This document shows positions 6,460 through 7,869 of a DNA stretch of 7,869 nucleotides, piece by piece. Made by a program: the position numbers and the translations under genes. Position 1 is the first letter of the stretch, and each line of letters starts with the position of its first letter. Under the pieces are notes generated by a model. That model did no database searches and was not told the origin of the DNA. It saw only the letters and a list, made by a program, of their open reading frames with translations. This DNA comes from Euryarchaeota archaeon TMED132 (lineage in GTDB: Archaea > Thermoplasmatota > Poseidoniia > Poseidoniales > Poseidoniaceae). The stretch spans positions 20,753 to 28,621 of the forward strand of contig NHGH02000003.1 in NCBI GenBank assembly GCA_002172355.2, given 5' to 3'.

Positions 6460-7869
6460 ATGCGAGTAGAAGGTTTACAGATTGACTTTCCCCCTTTAAC
6501 AGAGAACCCATTTTCTACTAGCCCATTGGAAAGTGGCCAAGAATCGCTTTACGTAGGGCGTTTAGATATTAGAGGGAGAATTTCTAAACATATCAATTTT
6601 AGATCTAACAGGAGATTGTTAATCGTTGGGGAAATGGGTTCAGGAAGGACATCTCTGCTTAGGTGTTCGGCTAGCGAAACGCCTGTTTATGTTCATATTG
6701 ACCATATTTCAGCCACAAATCCAGCACATAGCCTGTTAGAAAATCTATATTCACAGTTGATAGATTACAATATTCCTCAAAGTAGGGCTGAACTGGCTCA
6801 TAAGATTGTTGAAGCATCCTATACCTATACATCGAAGATACCACTTATTGTAATTGATATGCCAACAGTAGAAACATCGGTAATGACAGTAGCTTTACGT
6901 GACGCTCTACCACTACTAGAGAGGCTTAAAGCGGTTGTAGTGGTAGTTGTTGAGCCAAAACAGCGTAGCATCCTTCCAGATAGCATAATACACAGTTTTG
7001 CTAGTATTGAGACTTTAGAGCCACTGACAATTGATGAAGTAAAAGTATTAATTGAAAGAAGAGTTTCTTCAGCGACTTCAAGTAATTTCCAATTATCTAC
7101 CATAGATGCTGAATATATTCATTCATTAAGTGGAGGAAAACCATCTGAAGTAATAAGATTCATGAGAGATTCCATCGATGTATCATTACATTCCGGGACT
7201 TCTACAGAAGTATCGCCCAATGCCCCATTTAATTCTCTGATTGAAACTGAAAAATATGAAAGAACCCAACCAATTTTTCCAGAATATACCAATGAAGAAA
7301 CTATTTTAGAGACAAATCAAGAATTAGAGATTACTCATGACTCTGAGATAATCGATGCATCCCTACCGTGGCAAGAAAGAGATTCAGTAGAAGAAATTCT
7401 AACTTCAAGCGACCCAGTAAGCGAAATATTTGGTTTTGATTTGGACTTAGAAGGCCTATCCGACTCTATCTCAGAGGATGAGCCAATTGATACATTCACG
7501 TATTCAGCAACTCCTGATAATGAGGAAATAATTATTGCAGATTCAAATCCTCAACCATCCATAGATGCAGGTACTTTCCATGGTTTATTAGGGCGAACAA
7601 GAGGTTACAAGAAAAGCAATGATGAGGTCGAAAAGATGGTTATGGATGAAGAGTCATCCGGTGCTGAATTATGGGTTTCAGAAGAATTGATTACACCACC
7701 GGAAGAAGATTTAGATATTTCAGAAGAGGATTCTGCAGCACTAATACATGATGAGATTGGATTGCCTGAAATAGATATTGAAGAATTCGATAGTTTGACT
7801 GAATTCGAAGAACCAATGATGGATGAAAAAGAAGTAGAAATGTCAACTTTTGAAACAATCAATTCAGTA
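6460..7869 (+). CDS. Orc1/Cdc6- or ExeA/TniB-like P-loop protein with degenerate Walker motifs and acidic tail (3' truncated)
   Basis: Frame is open for 470 codons from ATG to the window end with no stop, so the C-terminus is missing. Residues about 17-245 look like an AAA-type module: an NPFSTSP entry motif (17-23), LYVGR (30-34), a P-loop GEMGSGRT (57-64), a Walker B-like strand LIVIDMP (129-135), a sensor-1-like strand of six valines (159-164) ending in EPK, and a lid-like SGGKPSEVIRFMRD (224-237) with a sensor-2-type Arg at 233. The invariant Walker A Lys is Arg63 and the Walker B Glu is Met134, so ATP hydrolysis is doubtful. Residues 250-470 are acidic and low-complexity (rich in E, D, S, I), with one basic island, LLGRTRGYKK (376-385). 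It resembles initiator or helicase-loader ATPases, but I do not recognise a named family and assign no function. It is transcribed away from the reductase, across the repeat-rich intergenic region. Confidence 0.72.
   Translation, partial: MRVEGLQIDFPPLTENPFSTSPLESGQESLYVGRLDIRGRISKHINFRSNRRLLIVGEMGSGRTSLLRCSASETPVYVHIDHISATNPAHSLLENLYSQLIDYNIPQSRAELAHKIVEASYTYTSKIPLIVIDMPTVETSVMTVALRDALPLLERLKAVVVVVVEPKQRSILPDSIIHSFASIETLEPLTIDEVKVLIERRVSSATSSNFQLSTIDAEYIHSLSGGKPSEVIRFMRDSIDVSLHSGTSTEVSPNAPFNSLIETEKYERTQPIFPEYTNEETILETNQELEITHDSEIIDASLPWQERDSVEEILTSSDPVSEIFGFDLDLEGLSDSISEDEPIDTFTYSATPDNEEIIIADSNPQPSIDAGTFHGLLGRTRGYKKSNDEVEKMVMDEESSGAELWVSEELITPPEEDLDISEEDSAALIHDEIGLPEIDIEEFDSLTEFEEPMMDEKEVEMSTFETINSV

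Noticed and set aside
6825..7862. Two - strand open frames (6825-7103 and 7605-7862)
   Set aside because: Serine/threonine/isoleucine-rich antisense translations of the P-loop protein gene, whose own + strand frame is open throughout with motif support.
6460..7869. Calling this gene orc1/cdc6
   Set aside because: The Walker A lysine and Walker B glutamate are absent and no C-terminal winged helix is seen before the acidic tail, so the resemblance does not support the name.

Overview
The window most likely comes from a mesophilic marine archaeon of the Thermoplasmatota (Marine Group II/Poseidoniales-like). This is inferred from several features together: an archaeal-style SMC head, a divergent long ScpA, a bacterial-like class II HMG-CoA reductase, use of TTG starts, Shine-Dalgarno sites matching the archaeal anti-SD, and moderately AT-rich DNA. 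I could not run a database search, so the taxon is a hypothesis.

Positions 1-4878 (+ strand) hold a condensin operon in the order smc (5' truncated by the window edge), scpA, scpB. These encode the SMC ATPase, its kleisin and the winged-helix kleisin partner, which together form the ring complex that organises and separates chromosomes. All three coding regions lie in the same reading frame and are separated by single stop codons (TGA, then TAA). scpB has no convincing canonical start codon at the expected place.

Positions 4880-6178 (- strand) hold a complete class II HMG-CoA reductase, the mevalonate-forming enzyme of the isoprenoid pathway that feeds archaeal membrane lipids. It converges on scpB with a single base between the two stop codons.

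Positions 6179-6459 are a 281-bp divergent intergenic region, the most structured non-coding DNA here. It carries a 9-bp inverted repeat (6214-6250) in a very AT-rich block. It also carries a cluster of five TAACGC hexamers in both orientations (6298-6341), three of them spaced exactly 11 bp apart, forming a long two-step palindrome. This looks like an operator or possibly a replication-origin-type element.

Positions 6460-7869 (+ strand) hold the 5' part of an open reading frame that runs off the window. It encodes an Orc1/Cdc6- or ExeA/TniB-like P-loop protein whose Walker A lysine is arginine and whose Walker B glutamate is methionine. A long acidic, low-complexity tail with one basic island follows. 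The most interesting unit is this apparent pseudo-ATPase next to the repeat cluster and close to the condensin operon.
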